Position numbers and translations under genes: made by a program. DNA of 64,000 nt from Candidatus Latescibacterota bacterium. GTDB taxonomy: Bacteria > Latescibacterota > UBA2968 > UBA8231. Below are positions 52,177 to 60,873 of the stretch, one piece after another. The DNA lies in contig JAJDUT010000080.1 of assembly GCA_022826515.1 (NCBI GenBank), positions 62,001 through 126,000 on the forward strand, read 5' to 3'. Position 1 is the stretch's first letter. Every line of letters starts with the position of its first letter. The notes under the pieces were generated by a model. That model saw nothing but the letters and a program-made list of their open reading frames with translations, was not told the DNA's origin and did not search any database.

Positions 52177-53526
52177 TCAGGGCGCGACGACCTGCTTGAG
52201 TCGATCTTCGAAGTTGTCGCTTATCCTGTATATCCATTTACGCCCACCCGTGTACTTGACGATTAATCCCATTTTGTCAAGAGCACGGAGGTCGGTGCGT
52301 GCCGTCTCGTATGTGACGTTGTGGGATCGCCGGTGCCCATCTATGGTGTACGAGGCGTCGGGGTGCTTCAGCATGTGCCCCAGCAGGGCCACTTGGCGAT
52401 GGTTTAGCACCAAGGCCGCATCAGAACCGCGCAGCATGGACTCCAATCTGCTCGTCTCTTTGGTCTTGCGCGCCAAGTACGCGTGCAAGAGGCGGATCGA
52501 GTCTAGGATCACCCGCAGTTTATAGTCTAGGAAATACGTGACGTCGTTGTCGTCGATCTCGGAGAACACGTACGCGCGAACGTACTGAGCGGGTGCCTTC
52601 TGAATGACCGCCGAAATGGAGAGGAACTCGGTCAGCCAGTACCCCGATCTCGCCATAGACCAGTAGAACAGTGCTCTTGCGGTCCGTCCGTTTCCATCTA
52701 CAAACGGATGGTCGTAGCCGACCATGAAGTGAAGGAGGATGGCTTTGATGACCGGATGCAGGAATTGATCGTCCTCGGTGCGTCCATTGGCGAAATCCAA
52801 GAGCAGTTCGACGCGGTCGCTGAGCTTACTGGCGTCCGGGGGCGTGTGAACGACCTCGCCGTCGCGCTGGTCCACCACAGCTACCATGTCGGTCGAGCGC
52901 CGGAGCCGCCCGACCGCATCCGGGTCGAGCGTCCCTTCCGTCAGTGTCCTTTGCAGGTCCATGAGCATGGGGGCTGTCAGTTCTTCGCCGATGTTCTCGC
53001 GTAGGAACTCCATTCCCGAGTAGTTGTTGACGATCATCCGTTCGCTGTTGTCGCGTGGCGGGCGGCCTGATCTCAGCATCTCCTTGGCGACCCGGCGGGT
53101 CGTGACGGCACCCTCTAGCTGGCTTGACGTGATCGCCTCTTCGATTAGAGAGGTCATTAGATACTGTTCGCGGGAGCCGTTCTTGACTGGATCGACGTGG
53201 GGGACCTCGATTCTTCCGCTCGCGTCCCGGTCCACCTGATGGAGCCGACTGTACAGGTTCCCCGTGTCGCTGAATGAGAACGGCCTACCGCGAGTGTCCT
53301 TGAATGGCAACTCGTGCCGCGAAACCATGCGCTTAAACTTGACGGCAGTCCACCAATCAAGGCTCGTAAACCCTTCCGGCGGGGGCAGGTGACGAAGCTG
53401 GTCCCAATGCAGGTACCTATCCTTGGGCAGGCTGCCAATGTCCGACCTTAGCAGCCTGACCAAATCATTTGGTTCGTATGACGAGACCAACTTGTCGAAA
53501 GGCTTCGGGTTTCTGGGCATTCTCAT
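52177..53526 (-). CDS. Fic-domain protein with N-terminal inhibitory helix
   Basis: 449 residues. Core Fic motif HPFVDGNGRTARALFYW (about residues 265-281). The (S/T)xxxE(G/N) inhibitory motif is SSQLEGAVT near residue 136, in front of the Fic core, so class II auto-inhibited AMPylator. A C-terminal winged helix (ALLGHMLKHPDASYTIDGHR, TYETARTDLRALDKMGLI) is present. It transfers AMP or another nucleotide to protein hydroxyls. It may be autonomous or toxin-like. Upstream is an AT-rich palindrome. Confidence 0.9.
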   Translation of the reverse strand: MRMPRNPKPFDKLVSSYEPNDLVRLLRSDIGSLPKDRYLHWDQLRHLPPPEGFTSLDWWTAVKFKRMVSRHELPFKDTRGRPFSFSDTGNLYSRLHQVDRDASGRIEVPHVDPVKNGSREQYLMTSLIEEAITSSQLEGAVTTRRVAKEMLRSGRPPRDNSERMIVNNYSGMEFLRENIGEELTAPMLMDLQRTLTEGTLDPDAVGRLRRSTDMVAVVDQRDGEVVHTPPDASKLSDRVELLLDFANGRTEDDQFLHPVIKAILLHFMVGYDHPFVDGNGRTARALFYWSMARSGYWLTEFLSISAVIQKAPAQYVRAYVFSEIDDNDVTYFLDYKLRVILDSIRLLHAYLARKTKETSRLESMLRGSDAALVLNHRQVALLGHMLKHPDASYTIDGHRRSHNVTYETARTDLRALDKMGLIVKYTGGRKWIYRISDNFEDRLKQVVAP

Positions 53527-53607
53527 GGTTGAAGTCGCGCTTCTATCTGATAGGGATCGGCGGCGAAAGGGCGTGAGTTGCTACTTCAGAATGACGAAAT
53601 ACTAATT

Positions 53608-53636
53608 AATTACTAATTTGGTCAAAATTAGTAATT
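53608..53636. promoter_or_regulatory. AT-rich inverted repeat upstream of the Fic gene
   Basis: Perfect 12-bp arms AATTACTAATTT and AAATTAGTAATT with a 5-base loop, in the 265-base divergent gap between the Fic gene (minus) and the creatininase-like gene (plus). CTAATT repeats flank it. Position fits an operator for the Fic winged-helix domain or another regulator. The remainder of the gap holds nothing I recognise. Confidence 0.5.
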
Positions 53637-53791
53637 AGCACAAGCGACGGTGCTGTGCGAACGCATCGTGTCGGGTGAGGCGTTGGAGTTGCCTAGGTTA
53701 CTCAAAGAGCGTAAGGATCAAGCCACAGAGCCAAACGGCATGACACGCTGGACGCACCTGTAGTGCATAAGATGAATGCGAAGGAGCCAAC

Positions 53792-54532
53792 ATGAAGTCG
53801 CATAAATTCGTTGACTATACATATCTGGAGATCAAGTCGCTTATTGACGCTGGATGTTCGGCGATCGTACCCACTGGATGCACGGAGCAGCAAGGGCCAC
53901 ATTTGGCGGTGGATTTCGACACTTGGTTTGCGGAGACGGTTGCCTTGGAAGCTGCGGAGTATATGGCACGCTGTTATAACGTCCGCGCTTTGGTTTTGCC
54001 GGCTATGCCATTTGGACCCACGCCCGAACATCGGGGCTTCGGCTCAGGCTATGTCAACATCCCGCACTCGGTTCACGAACAGTGCGTCTATTTCGTCCTT
54101 GAATCACTTGCAGAGCAGGGCTTCGATACTATCATCGTCTGGCGCGGCTGCGGCGAGCATCGACTTCAGGAGGCAGTGGACAGGTTCAACGCAAAATTCC
54201 GCCCTTCATGCTTGGCCTATCTTCCCCCTCTGCCGTACCATGACATTTGGTGCCGTGTAGCTGATCCAAGTATCTTGGGGGGACACGCCGATAGCTTCAC
54301 GACCTCAATCGCCCTGTATCGGCGTCCAAACACGGTCCGACTCGACAAGATCCCGTCAACTAGCTCAAGGGAAGTGGATTGGAACGATCCGCATCTCGAT
54401 TTCACGAAATATTCAGACACCGGTGTCATAGGCGACGCGAGCCAAGCGAGTGCCGAGTTGGGGCGCAGACTGTGGCAAGAAGTGGTATCGACCACGGCAG
54501 CGATATTCAGAGATTGTGGCTTGGACAGATGA
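53792..54532 (+). CDS. Creatininase-family amidohydrolase-like protein with altered metal site
   Basis: 246 residues. The front metal motif is VPTGCTEQQGPHLAVDFDTW (Glu32, His37, Asp41 or Asp43), as in creatininase (Glu, His, Asp). The usual NGHGGN segment with a metal His is WRGCGEHRLQEAV here (His to Cys), and the second conserved GHAGExETS appears as GGHADSFTTS. Family members hydrolyse cyclic amides or act in riboflavin and mycofactocin pathways. One metal site may be lost. It is alone on the plus strand. Confidence 0.72.
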   Translation: MKSHKFVDYTYLEIKSLIDAGCSAIVPTGCTEQQGPHLAVDFDTWFAETVALEAAEYMARCYNVRALVLPAMPFGPTPEHRGFGSGYVNIPHSVHEQCVYFVLESLAEQGFDTIIVWRGCGEHRLQEAVDRFNAKFRPSCLAYLPPLPYHDIWCRVADPSILGGHADSFTTSIALYRRPNTVRLDKIPSTSSREVDWNDPHLDFTKYSDTGVIGDASQASAELGRRLWQEVVSTTAAIFRDCGLDR

Positions 54533-54662
54533 GTCAATAGCTCTTTGTGGAGAATCGCACACCGCCTAATAGCACAGTTTGCGCTACGTCGATGCGCTCC
54601 TTAGCCCTGTTGGGCACCTGCGCTATTTCGGCGAATTCAAAGCCTACAGAGGCATGTCCAAC

Positions 54663-56021
54663 TCACCCCACCCCCACCAAAGCCTCGCCCAACACCCGCA
54701 CCTGCTCCTCGTCCTCGGCATTGACCGTAAACAGACACCCGTCGCACCCGTGCCCGGCCACTGCCGCACCCAAAGCCCGTACCAACTCAGGAGCCGCTCC
54801 CGCTGAAAGAGGCGGATACAACGGCACCGCCCCACTGGTCTGCGCTTTTAAGCGAGCCACTTCCCGCTCGTACAGGGCGGCGATGGGCAAAGGCCCTTCC
54901 GCCACCCCCGCCGCAGTCTCTGGCAAATCCAAATCCTCCACCCCGAACATGCGCCACACCAGCGCCAACACCTCCCTCTCGTCCAGCCCTTGAGCGTGCC
55001 GACACAAAGCCGCAGTCCACTCCCGCGCCAAGTTGGTCGCCCCAGTCGCCCAACCCACCACGCCTCCGTGCGAACTCCCTCCCGTGAGAAAATCCGTCGC
55101 CTCCTCCCACTTGCCGTACCAATGCCCACCCAACAGCCCTGTGGAGGCGGGAAATACATCGCTGCCAAAGACCTTATCGCGCCCCCCGGCCTCCTGCACG
55201 GCGGCGCGAAATTCCCCCATGCGCTCGGCCAGTATATGGGCGCGAAACTGCACCCAATCGAGCACGGCTCCATCTTGGGCCAATAAGCCCAGAAAGTCCA
55301 TCAAACTCGGACGTCCCGCCGCCAAGGCCCGCACCTCGGCCAAAGTCAAACGCTCTAAGCGCTGGCGCAGAGCCAGTACGCCGCGCCGCATAGCCGCAAA
55401 ATCGTAGCCCAAGCGCACGGCTTCCTCCTCGCAGCTAGCACAGCCACAAGCCATCAGGCTATGCACGTTAGCCGGAGCCGGATAGCGGGCGTGATCCACG
55501 TCGAAGCCGTCGATGGCATAGCGCTGAATCGCTTCGACTAAGCAGTCGCGCGTCCACTCGTTGACCGCCTTGTGGCTCGGACACAGGCCAATGCCCCACT
55601 CCTCATAGCGCCGGTCCAATGGCCGTCCCTCTAGATCGCGCAGGGCATATTCGGGATAGACTTCGCCGCCATAGCTCCACAGGCCGATGTGCCCCCACAC
55701 CTCAATCCCCGTACTTTTGCACGCCTCGATGACGCGCTGCAAAGGCGTATCGTCAAAGCCGCTGATAATCCCGGCCACTGGCGGGTAGATACCCTCCACG
55801 CCGCGCGGCCAAGCGTCGAGACGCTCGCGCCAGTCCTCAAAAGGCCCGCGCTGGGCCAACTCCGCCGAGGCGCTGAATCCCGAGGTATGGCACACCGGAC
55901 TTTCGGGCATAATCGTCGTCAGGCCGACGGCGTCCTTGAGCTTTTGCAGGGACTCGGGATGCTGGGCCACGTACTCCGTCTGGCAGAACCAGATGCGGCG
56001 GGATTTATGCGTGGGCGTCAT
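54663..56021 (-). CDS. Glycoside-hydrolase-like TIM-barrel protein
   Basis: 452 residues from ATG at 56021, which overlaps the Nudix stop by four bases (ATGA). The front half resembles GHL10/DUF4015-like barrel enzymes: WFCQTEYVAQHPESLQKL, IEVWGHIGLWSYGG, AIDGFDVDHARYPAP. A CxCxxC-like cluster (ACGCASCEE, about residue 185) is of the type seen in putative deacetylase or hydrolases of this fold. Positions of catalytic acids are not certain (Asp in FDVDHARY may be one). Last gene of a minus-strand operon. Confidence 0.6.
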   Translation of the reverse strand: MTPTHKSRRIWFCQTEYVAQHPESLQKLKDAVGLTTIMPESPVCHTSGFSASAELAQRGPFEDWRERLDAWPRGVEGIYPPVAGIISGFDDTPLQRVIEACKSTGIEVWGHIGLWSYGGEVYPEYALRDLEGRPLDRRYEEWGIGLCPSHKAVNEWTRDCLVEAIQRYAIDGFDVDHARYPAPANVHSLMACGCASCEEEAVRLGYDFAAMRRGVLALRQRLERLTLAEVRALAAGRPSLMDFLGLLAQDGAVLDWVQFRAHILAERMGEFRAAVQEAGGRDKVFGSDVFPASTGLLGGHWYGKWEEATDFLTGGSSHGGVVGWATGATNLAREWTAALCRHAQGLDEREVLALVWRMFGVEDLDLPETAAGVAEGPLPIAALYEREVARLKAQTSGAVPLYPPLSAGAAPELVRALGAAVAGHGCDGCLFTVNAEDEEQVRVLGEALVGVG

Positions 56022-56617
56022 ACGTTGTCTGGCTCCATCCAGGCGACCAACTGGTGCACGATGCGAAAGGTTAGCCCCCACAACAGCGGGCGGTTCGGCC
56101 CCAACAGGTCGAGCGCTGGAAATACTTGCTCTTCGCCGCGACGTTGCAGCCGGTACTGAGTCCGCTTACTGGGATCGCGCAATTGGTCGGCCCCCGCCCA
56201 GAAGGCCGATTCGATCTCGTGGTTGAGGGTCAAGGCCGCTGGCGTCTCCAACCGATAGACGAAACCAGATACCACCACCGGCAACATGTGTCCGGTCAAG
56301 TCATCGACCCGGCCCCAATACTCAGCCGTGGACAGATCGAGCCCGACCTCCTCCAAGGTCTCGCGCTCGGCCGCAGCTCGCGGCGATGGGTCGTTCTCTT
56401 CAATGCGCCCGCCGGGAAAGGCGATGTGCCCCGACCAAGGATCGTCTGGGTGCTGGGCGCGTTCGATAAAGAGCAACTGCAAGCCCCCCAGCGTCGGCCC
56501 CAAGACCACGGCCACCGCGGCCCGCGTCTTGTCCGTAGGGCCGACCAAGTGAGGCTGGTGCTGGGCGAGCCCCACCTGCACCGCAGCCCAAGCGCCTAGA
56601 TCCACGACCGCTTCCAA
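56018..56617 (-). CDS. Nudix hydrolase, CoA-pyrophosphatase-like
   Basis: 199 residues from a TTG start at 56617, three bases after the M81 gene stop. The Nudix box is GGRIEENDPSPRAAAERETLEEVGL (given here in part: REtlEEvGL with the glycine and Glu positions kept), about residues 69-93, preceded by SGHIAFP as in CoA-diphosphohydrolases. Substrate class is probably CoA or related dinucleotides. Overlaps the next gene by four bases, in the same operon as M81 and YggU. Confidence 0.86.
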   Translation of the reverse strand: MEAVVDLGAWAAVQVGLAQHQPHLVGPTDKTRAAVAVVLGPTLGGLQLLFIERAQHPDDPWSGHIAFPGGRIEENDPSPRAAAERETLEEVGLDLSTAEYWGRVDDLTGHMLPVVVSGFVYRLETPAALTLNHEIESAFWAGADQLRDPSKRTQYRLQRRGEEQVFPALDLLGPNRPLLWGLTFRIVHQLVAWMEPDNV

Positions 56618-56620
56618 TCG

Positions 56621-58084
56621 CTAAATGTCGTCAAAGGGATAGAGTCTGCGGCCCAGCCGCTTAAAGGCCAAGTTGGCATCGGCCGGAGCGTGTACCGATG
56701 GTTCGGAGATCACTTGGATCTGGCCGGCCCACGGCTCAAAACCAGCGCGGAAATGGGCCGCAGACTTGACGCCGACATAGCGCATCTGCTTTGGGTCCAA
56801 ACCCAAGGTGCGGGAAAACGCCGTGCAGAAGGGTTGCTCGCGCTTGTTTACCAATAGCACGTGTACTCCGCCTTGGCGGATGTGGGCCGAGGGGCCCATG
56901 GTGCCGTCTAGGCCGGCGTACATCGGCCCGTCGTAGCGAAAGCGGCCGTCGCTCAAGGCCACTACTTCGGCCCGCATAGAGCAAGGCTCACCTTGCAACG
57001 AGGACGCCTTGCCGCCCACCTCTAAATCGAGCACCGCACCGACGCCTGCTTGGTGGCAAGCGGCCACGGCTGCGGGATCGACGATGTACAGGACGCAGGC
57101 GTCTTGCAGGTCGGCTGCTAAAAAAGTCCGCAATAGCCCGGTGCTGTCGCCGGGCGAACCGCCGCCGGTATTGTCGTTGCGGTCGGCCAAGACCACGGGA
57201 TAATGCCCCTGTTTGTCGGCCTCTTGCAGTGCCTCTGCGGTAGAAGGCATGGGTGCCTGCCAATCGGCTCGACGCTCCCAGATCCAAGCAGCTAATTCGT
57301 CGGCGCAGGATTGGGCTAGGGTGGGGTCGTTGTCGGTGGCGACGTACACGGAAGCGCCCATATCGGGGATGTCGGCTAGGGGGAAGCAGGTGGCGATGGA
57401 ACCGCAGATCACGCCGGGCCGCGCCTCAATTTGGTGCAGGTATTCGATGGCTTGGCGCATGGGTGGATGGGCCGTCACTTGGTTCATGCCCCAGACTAAG
57501 GGCAGTTGGTGCAAGGCCATGGTCGGCCGCACGCCTTCCCGCACCATGCTCACTAGCACGTCGGCGCACTCGCGGCCCCTCGGTGCCATATCGACCTCTG
57601 GATAGGTCTCCCGCCCGATCAGGACATCGGCGGTTTCGATCATGGCGTGGGAGACATTGGAGTGGATGTCCAGTTGCCCGACGATGGGCATATCCGGGCC
57701 GACCAAACGGCGCACTGCGGCGAGGATATGTCCTTCGGCGTCGTCAATGCCCTCGGCCACCATGGCTCCGTGCAATTCCAATAAAACCCCGTCGATAGTC
57801 CCCGCTGCCTCGATGCCGTCGAGGAGTTCGCCTACGAGCCTGTCGAAAATGGGGCGGGGCGTTGGGGCGCTGGGATGGGCCTCGGCTAACATCGTTGGCA
57901 CTGCTTCAAAGCCGTGCGCCTCGGCCCCTTCGATGAAACCGCCGATGGGCGTATTGACCCCGGTAAAGCGCTCGACGATTGCCGCTCCGTGGAGATAGCT
58001 GCGCTCCCGGAAACTGTCCAATGTGGTGGCTACATTTGTGAAGGTGCTGCTCTCGTGGGAAATGCCTCCTATGGCTACGCGCAT
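56621..58084 (-). CDS. M81-family metallopeptidase (MlrC-like)
   Basis: 487 residues from ATG at 58084, preceded by AAAGGAG; an upstream in-frame start at 58117 would overlap yggU. The start MRVAIGGISHESSTFTN is diagnostic for the MlrC family. LHGAMVAEGIDDAEGHIL, VGQLDIHSNVS and YPEVDMAPRG carry the zinc ligands (Asp, His, His expected). The C-terminal MlrC domain (ILADRNDNTGGGSPGDSTGLL, VGVKSAAHFRAGFEPWA) is complete. MlrC is known from linearised microcystin degradation, but most members are of unknown role. Confidence 0.9.
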   Translation of the reverse strand: MRVAIGGISHESSTFTNVATTLDSFRERSYLHGAAIVERFTGVNTPIGGFIEGAEAHGFEAVPTMLAEAHPSAPTPRPIFDRLVGELLDGIEAAGTIDGVLLELHGAMVAEGIDDAEGHILAAVRRLVGPDMPIVGQLDIHSNVSHAMIETADVLIGRETYPEVDMAPRGRECADVLVSMVREGVRPTMALHQLPLVWGMNQVTAHPPMRQAIEYLHQIEARPGVICGSIATCFPLADIPDMGASVYVATDNDPTLAQSCADELAAWIWERRADWQAPMPSTAEALQEADKQGHYPVVLADRNDNTGGGSPGDSTGLLRTFLAADLQDACVLYIVDPAAVAACHQAGVGAVLDLEVGGKASSLQGEPCSMRAEVVALSDGRFRYDGPMYAGLDGTMGPSAHIRQGGVHVLLVNKREQPFCTAFSRTLGLDPKQMRYVGVKSAAHFRAGFEPWAGQIQVISEPSVHAPADANLAFKRLGRRLYPFDDI

Positions 58085-58113
58085 CTGCTGCTCCTTTCCG
58101 TTTTTTGCCTTTG

Positions 58114-58374
58114 TCACTTCGACTCCGACAGGCGGGCGAAAACTTCGCCTGCCGTCATGTCCTCAATGCACAGCCGCTTGTTCCGCGCCTTGTGCCCCCG
58201 GACAATATGCACCTTGCCCTTGGCGACCTTGAGCCGCTTCGCCAGCAGTGCCACTACTGCGTCGTTGGCCTTGCCGCCTTCCGGGGCCGCTGTTACTCGC
58301 GCTGTTATTTTGTCGCCGTTGACTTCGACGCTGTTGCGCCCGGCCTTCGGCTGCACTCTGATGTTGAATTCCAT
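58114..58374 (-). CDS. yggU: YggU/DUF167 family protein
   Basis: 86 residues: FNIRVQPKAGRNSVEV, TAAPEGGKANDAVVALLAKRL, HIVRGHKARNKRLCIE are typical of the UPF0235/YggU family, small alpha/beta proteins of unknown role. The complete copy; its first codons lie in the 125-bp direct repeat, of which the second copy is at 60749-60873. It is the first gene of the minus-strand operon with M81, Nudix and the barrel protein. Confidence 0.9.
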   Translation of the reverse strand: MEFNIRVQPKAGRNSVEVNGDKITARVTAAPEGGKANDAVVALLAKRLKVAKGKVHIVRGHKARNKRLCIEDMTAGEVFARLSESK

Positions 58375-58422
58375 GCGAAGCGGTTGCTAAATCGACGCGA
58401 ACCAGTCCTTGTCCACTTCCAC
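58298..58422 (+). repeat. 125-bp direct repeat, copy 1 (flank of R-M module)
   Basis: Matches 60749-60873 with about 11 mismatches. The last 41 bases are identical. It includes the yggU start codon and first 26 codons (functional here) and, beyond them, the last 11 codons of mrr (ending DWFASI), here a remnant detached from the gene. Most mismatches lie in the yggU part, many at third codon positions. Confidence 0.9.
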
Positions 58423-59735
58423 TAGGGCTGACGGAACCAAGTATTTACCATTTCATATAACTCACTTGGACTGTCATTCGACGCGAATAGCGAGAAATCA
58501 CGTATAGCGTTGTGTTCGGATTTTGGAGTACTCTGTGCGTGAGAAGTATCTTCGCCAAGTGAATCGAATAGCGTCTGTTGGCTATAATTACCTTGGCGAC
58601 GTGCATCTTTGTTTACGAAATCGCCCATAGCCTGAAGTCCGCTATCAAAGCGCTTTAGTGTCGTCTTTATCGATTCAATGCTGTTATCTGCACCTATCCA
58701 ATTACGTTGCATTTCGTCCGCAACAGCCAGGGTTGTCCCAGAACCGGCAAAACAATCAAGCACCATATCACCGGGATTAGAAGAAGCAGCAATAATTCTT
58801 CTGATTAGTCCTGGATTCTTTTCAGTTGGGTAGCCAGTAATTTTTATATTCTGATTATGTGCATCACGGAACTCCAACCATATGTCCTGAACACCAACTC
58901 CTGGATGTTCATCAAGATAAACCTTTCTTCTTGGATTTCCGTTCTTTGACCAGAATATTTCTCCGCGCGCGTCCATTTCATCTAGCCTCTTAGGCGTGTA
59001 CTGCCAGTGTTTGCCCGGAGGAGGCATTTTTCCCCTCCATGGTTTACCAGTTTCCCCCTTGCGTGTTCCCGGAGCATGAATAGGGACTTTCATATACTTT
59101 CGTCCAGTACCCTCTTCAACGTACTGATATTCTTTTTTTCTTTCTTCAGATAAAGGAACAGTTTGTTTATTCCATATATACTTATCTGTTTTGGTGTAAA
59201 AAAGTACGAAATCTGCGATATTGCCGTATGTTTTTCGCGTATAGTTTTTAGGATTACATTTCTTCCGAACGATCATATTTCTATAGTTTTCTGGTCCAAA
59301 TACTTCATCCAAGATGAGTTTCATTTCGAAAATCATTTTTTCATCTAGGTGTAGGTAAATCGATCCTTTACTCGACAACAATTTATGAAGCAAAACAATT
59401 CTTTTACGTAAAAATTCAACGAACGGAGCACCACTCAAGGTGTCTTCATATGCTCGTGACTGTTTTCGAGAAACAAATTGACTTTGAGTTGCAAATGGAG
59501 GGTCTATGTATATGAGATTTACCTTTCCGCATATATCAAGATCTGTCACAAGGATGCGAAGGACATCGAGATTATCGCCAAAATACAATCGCTTATGAGA
59601 TGAATTGGAATGGAGCTTATCAAAAGGGATTATGGAATCATTGAATATTTCTTCCTCAGTTGATTTACCTCTATAATCGAGATGCACTTCACTATCTAAG
59701 AGAGTATTATTTTTTTTAGGAATACCGATTGCCAT
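58422..59735 (-). CDS. Type II/III N6-adenine DNA methyltransferase (mod)
   Basis: 437 residues. Beta-class order: motif IV IYIDPPFAT (about residues 76-84) precedes motif I DCFAGSGTTLAVA (about 320-332). DPPF is typical for N6-adenine enzymes of the type III Mod and beta-class type II groups. The region between holds the target-recognition domain. A large drop in GC content relative to the flanks is visible. It forms a pair with the putative restriction gene 17 bases upstream, both on the minus strand, the pair being inserted between direct repeats. RBS AAAGGAAAGGG. Confidence 0.9.
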   Translation of the reverse strand: MAIGIPKKNNTLLDSEVHLDYRGKSTEEEIFNDSIIPFDKLHSNSSHKRLYFGDNLDVLRILVTDLDICGKVNLIYIDPPFATQSQFVSRKQSRAYEDTLSGAPFVEFLRKRIVLLHKLLSSKGSIYLHLDEKMIFEMKLILDEVFGPENYRNMIVRKKCNPKNYTRKTYGNIADFVLFYTKTDKYIWNKQTVPLSEERKKEYQYVEEGTGRKYMKVPIHAPGTRKGETGKPWRGKMPPPGKHWQYTPKRLDEMDARGEIFWSKNGNPRRKVYLDEHPGVGVQDIWLEFRDAHNQNIKITGYPTEKNPGLIRRIIAASSNPGDMVLDCFAGSGTTLAVADEMQRNWIGADNSIESIKTTLKRFDSGLQAMGDFVNKDARRQGNYSQQTLFDSLGEDTSHAQSTPKSEHNAIRDFSLFASNDSPSELYEMVNTWFRQP

Positions 59736-59752
59736 ATCTAATACCCTTTCCT

Positions 59753-60628
59753 TTAGGAGTGTAACCAGTCCATAGTGATACGTTCAGAGAACATTCTGAG
59801 TGTTACGACTTTAATTTTTCCATGCCATGAATTTTCAATATGAGCGTAATCACTCCACATTGAGCCAAGAAGTAACCCTGGGCCATCGTTTAAGAATATC
59901 ACTTTCACGTCTATACCTTTTGATTTAGCATACCCAAGAATTTCGCTTGCACAATCTCTATACTGACCCGTTCTATCGTCTTCTTGTGCGCCACCTCTAT
60001 CAGAATCATAACGGGCCAAACCTATGGCGATTGGGGTACCATCACTGAGTAACACAAAATCGACTGGTCGCTTCGGGTTGGGATAATCTTCAAAAATTTC
60101 GCCAAGGTTCACATCTTTTCCGGCACGTTCAGGCCCAATAATCTCAAGTTCAGAATATCTCTCTCGGATGATTGTGAATAAACGCTCTGTCAGATCATAT
60201 CCCTTTCTACCACGATCCTTATATTCCCAAAGAACAGCGCATAATGCCTCATCGGGCATGGGGCGAGATTGGAATGCCGACTGGACTTCATTGATTGCGC
60301 GAAATCCTTTGCCAAACTGATCGCATATATCTTGAGCAGCAGATTTTTTCTTCAGCATTTCTACTGGAGTTTCTGGACTTACATATTTCCTAAATACCCG
60401 GCATAGCTGTATTCGCATCCATTGCGGCGTGGTTTCAGCTATTGCAAGAAAGAGATCAGTTGAAGAATGTGAAGATTTCAACAAATACTCAAATGTAATC
60501 AATACAGGCTCATATAGCTTACACGCGAGCGGCAGTATATTAGGGTAATACTCGCCGGTTGATAACGTGATCCATAGATGACCATCCTCTTGATAGTCGG
60601 CGAATGATAACTCTCTTCGTTTCGTCAA
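59753..60628 (-). CDS. Putative restriction endonuclease of the R-M module
   Basis: 291 residues from a TTG start with AGAGAGGG upstream. No named family is certain. A PD-(D/E)xK-like arrangement may be RPVDFVLLSDGTPIAIGLARYDS (Asp, then a hydrophobic strand, but with Leu-Ala-Arg in place of ExK). GLLLGSMWSDYAHIENSWHGKI ends the core. Assigned by position next to the methyltransferase, matching AT-richness and size. If the active site is really altered it may be inactive. Role: cleave unmethylated DNA at the site protected by the partner. Confidence 0.6.
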   Translation of the reverse strand: MTKRRELSFADYQEDGHLWITLSTGEYYPNILPLACKLYEPVLITFEYLLKSSHSSTDLFLAIAETTPQWMRIQLCRVFRKYVSPETPVEMLKKKSAAQDICDQFGKGFRAINEVQSAFQSRPMPDEALCAVLWEYKDRGRKGYDLTERLFTIIRERYSELEIIGPERAGKDVNLGEIFEDYPNPKRPVDFVLLSDGTPIAIGLARYDSDRGGAQEDDRTGQYRDCASEILGYAKSKGIDVKVIFLNDGPGLLLGSMWSDYAHIENSWHGKIKVVTLRMFSERITMDWLHS

Positions 60629-60702
60629 TTTTCCCTCTCTTCTTAAAAAATATCCAATTGAGCAGTAGGGGAGTCAAATATGCCTCTATACATAGGCAAA
60701 GC

Positions 60703-60825
60703 CTACGTATGGGCGAGGCCCCTACGCCCCAACTGCGCCGCAGCGACCCGTGCTGTTACCCTGTCGCCATTGACCTCAACGCTGTTGCGCCCAGCCTTCG
60801 GCTGTACTCTGATGTTGAATTCCAT
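60703..60825 (-). pseudogene. Duplicated 5' fragment of yggU
   Basis: A second ATG at 60825 begins MEFNIRVQPKAGRNSVEVNG, identical to intact YggU for 21 residues, then RVTARVAAA with conservative changes, and then unrelated codons to a stop at 60703. It is the yggU part of repeat copy 2, truncated by the R-M module. The remaining bases to 60628 hold only small inverted repeats (TGCCT/AGGCA near 60680) before the restriction gene start. Confidence 0.85.
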
Positions 60826-60873
60826 GTGAAGCGCTTGCTAAATCGACGCGAACCAGTCCTTGTCCACTTCCAC
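60749..60873 (+). repeat. 125-bp direct repeat, copy 2 (flank of R-M module)
   Basis: Partner of 58298-58422. Here the mrr end is continuous with the mrr gene body, whereas the yggU start is cut off after about 27 codons. The two copies thus show the original order mrr then yggU, with the module 58423-60748 placed between. Confidence 0.9.

Noticed and set aside
54579..54806. 75-codon plus-strand frame between the creatininase-like and barrel genes
   Set aside because: No ribosome binding site or family; most of it overlaps the end of the minus-strand gene.
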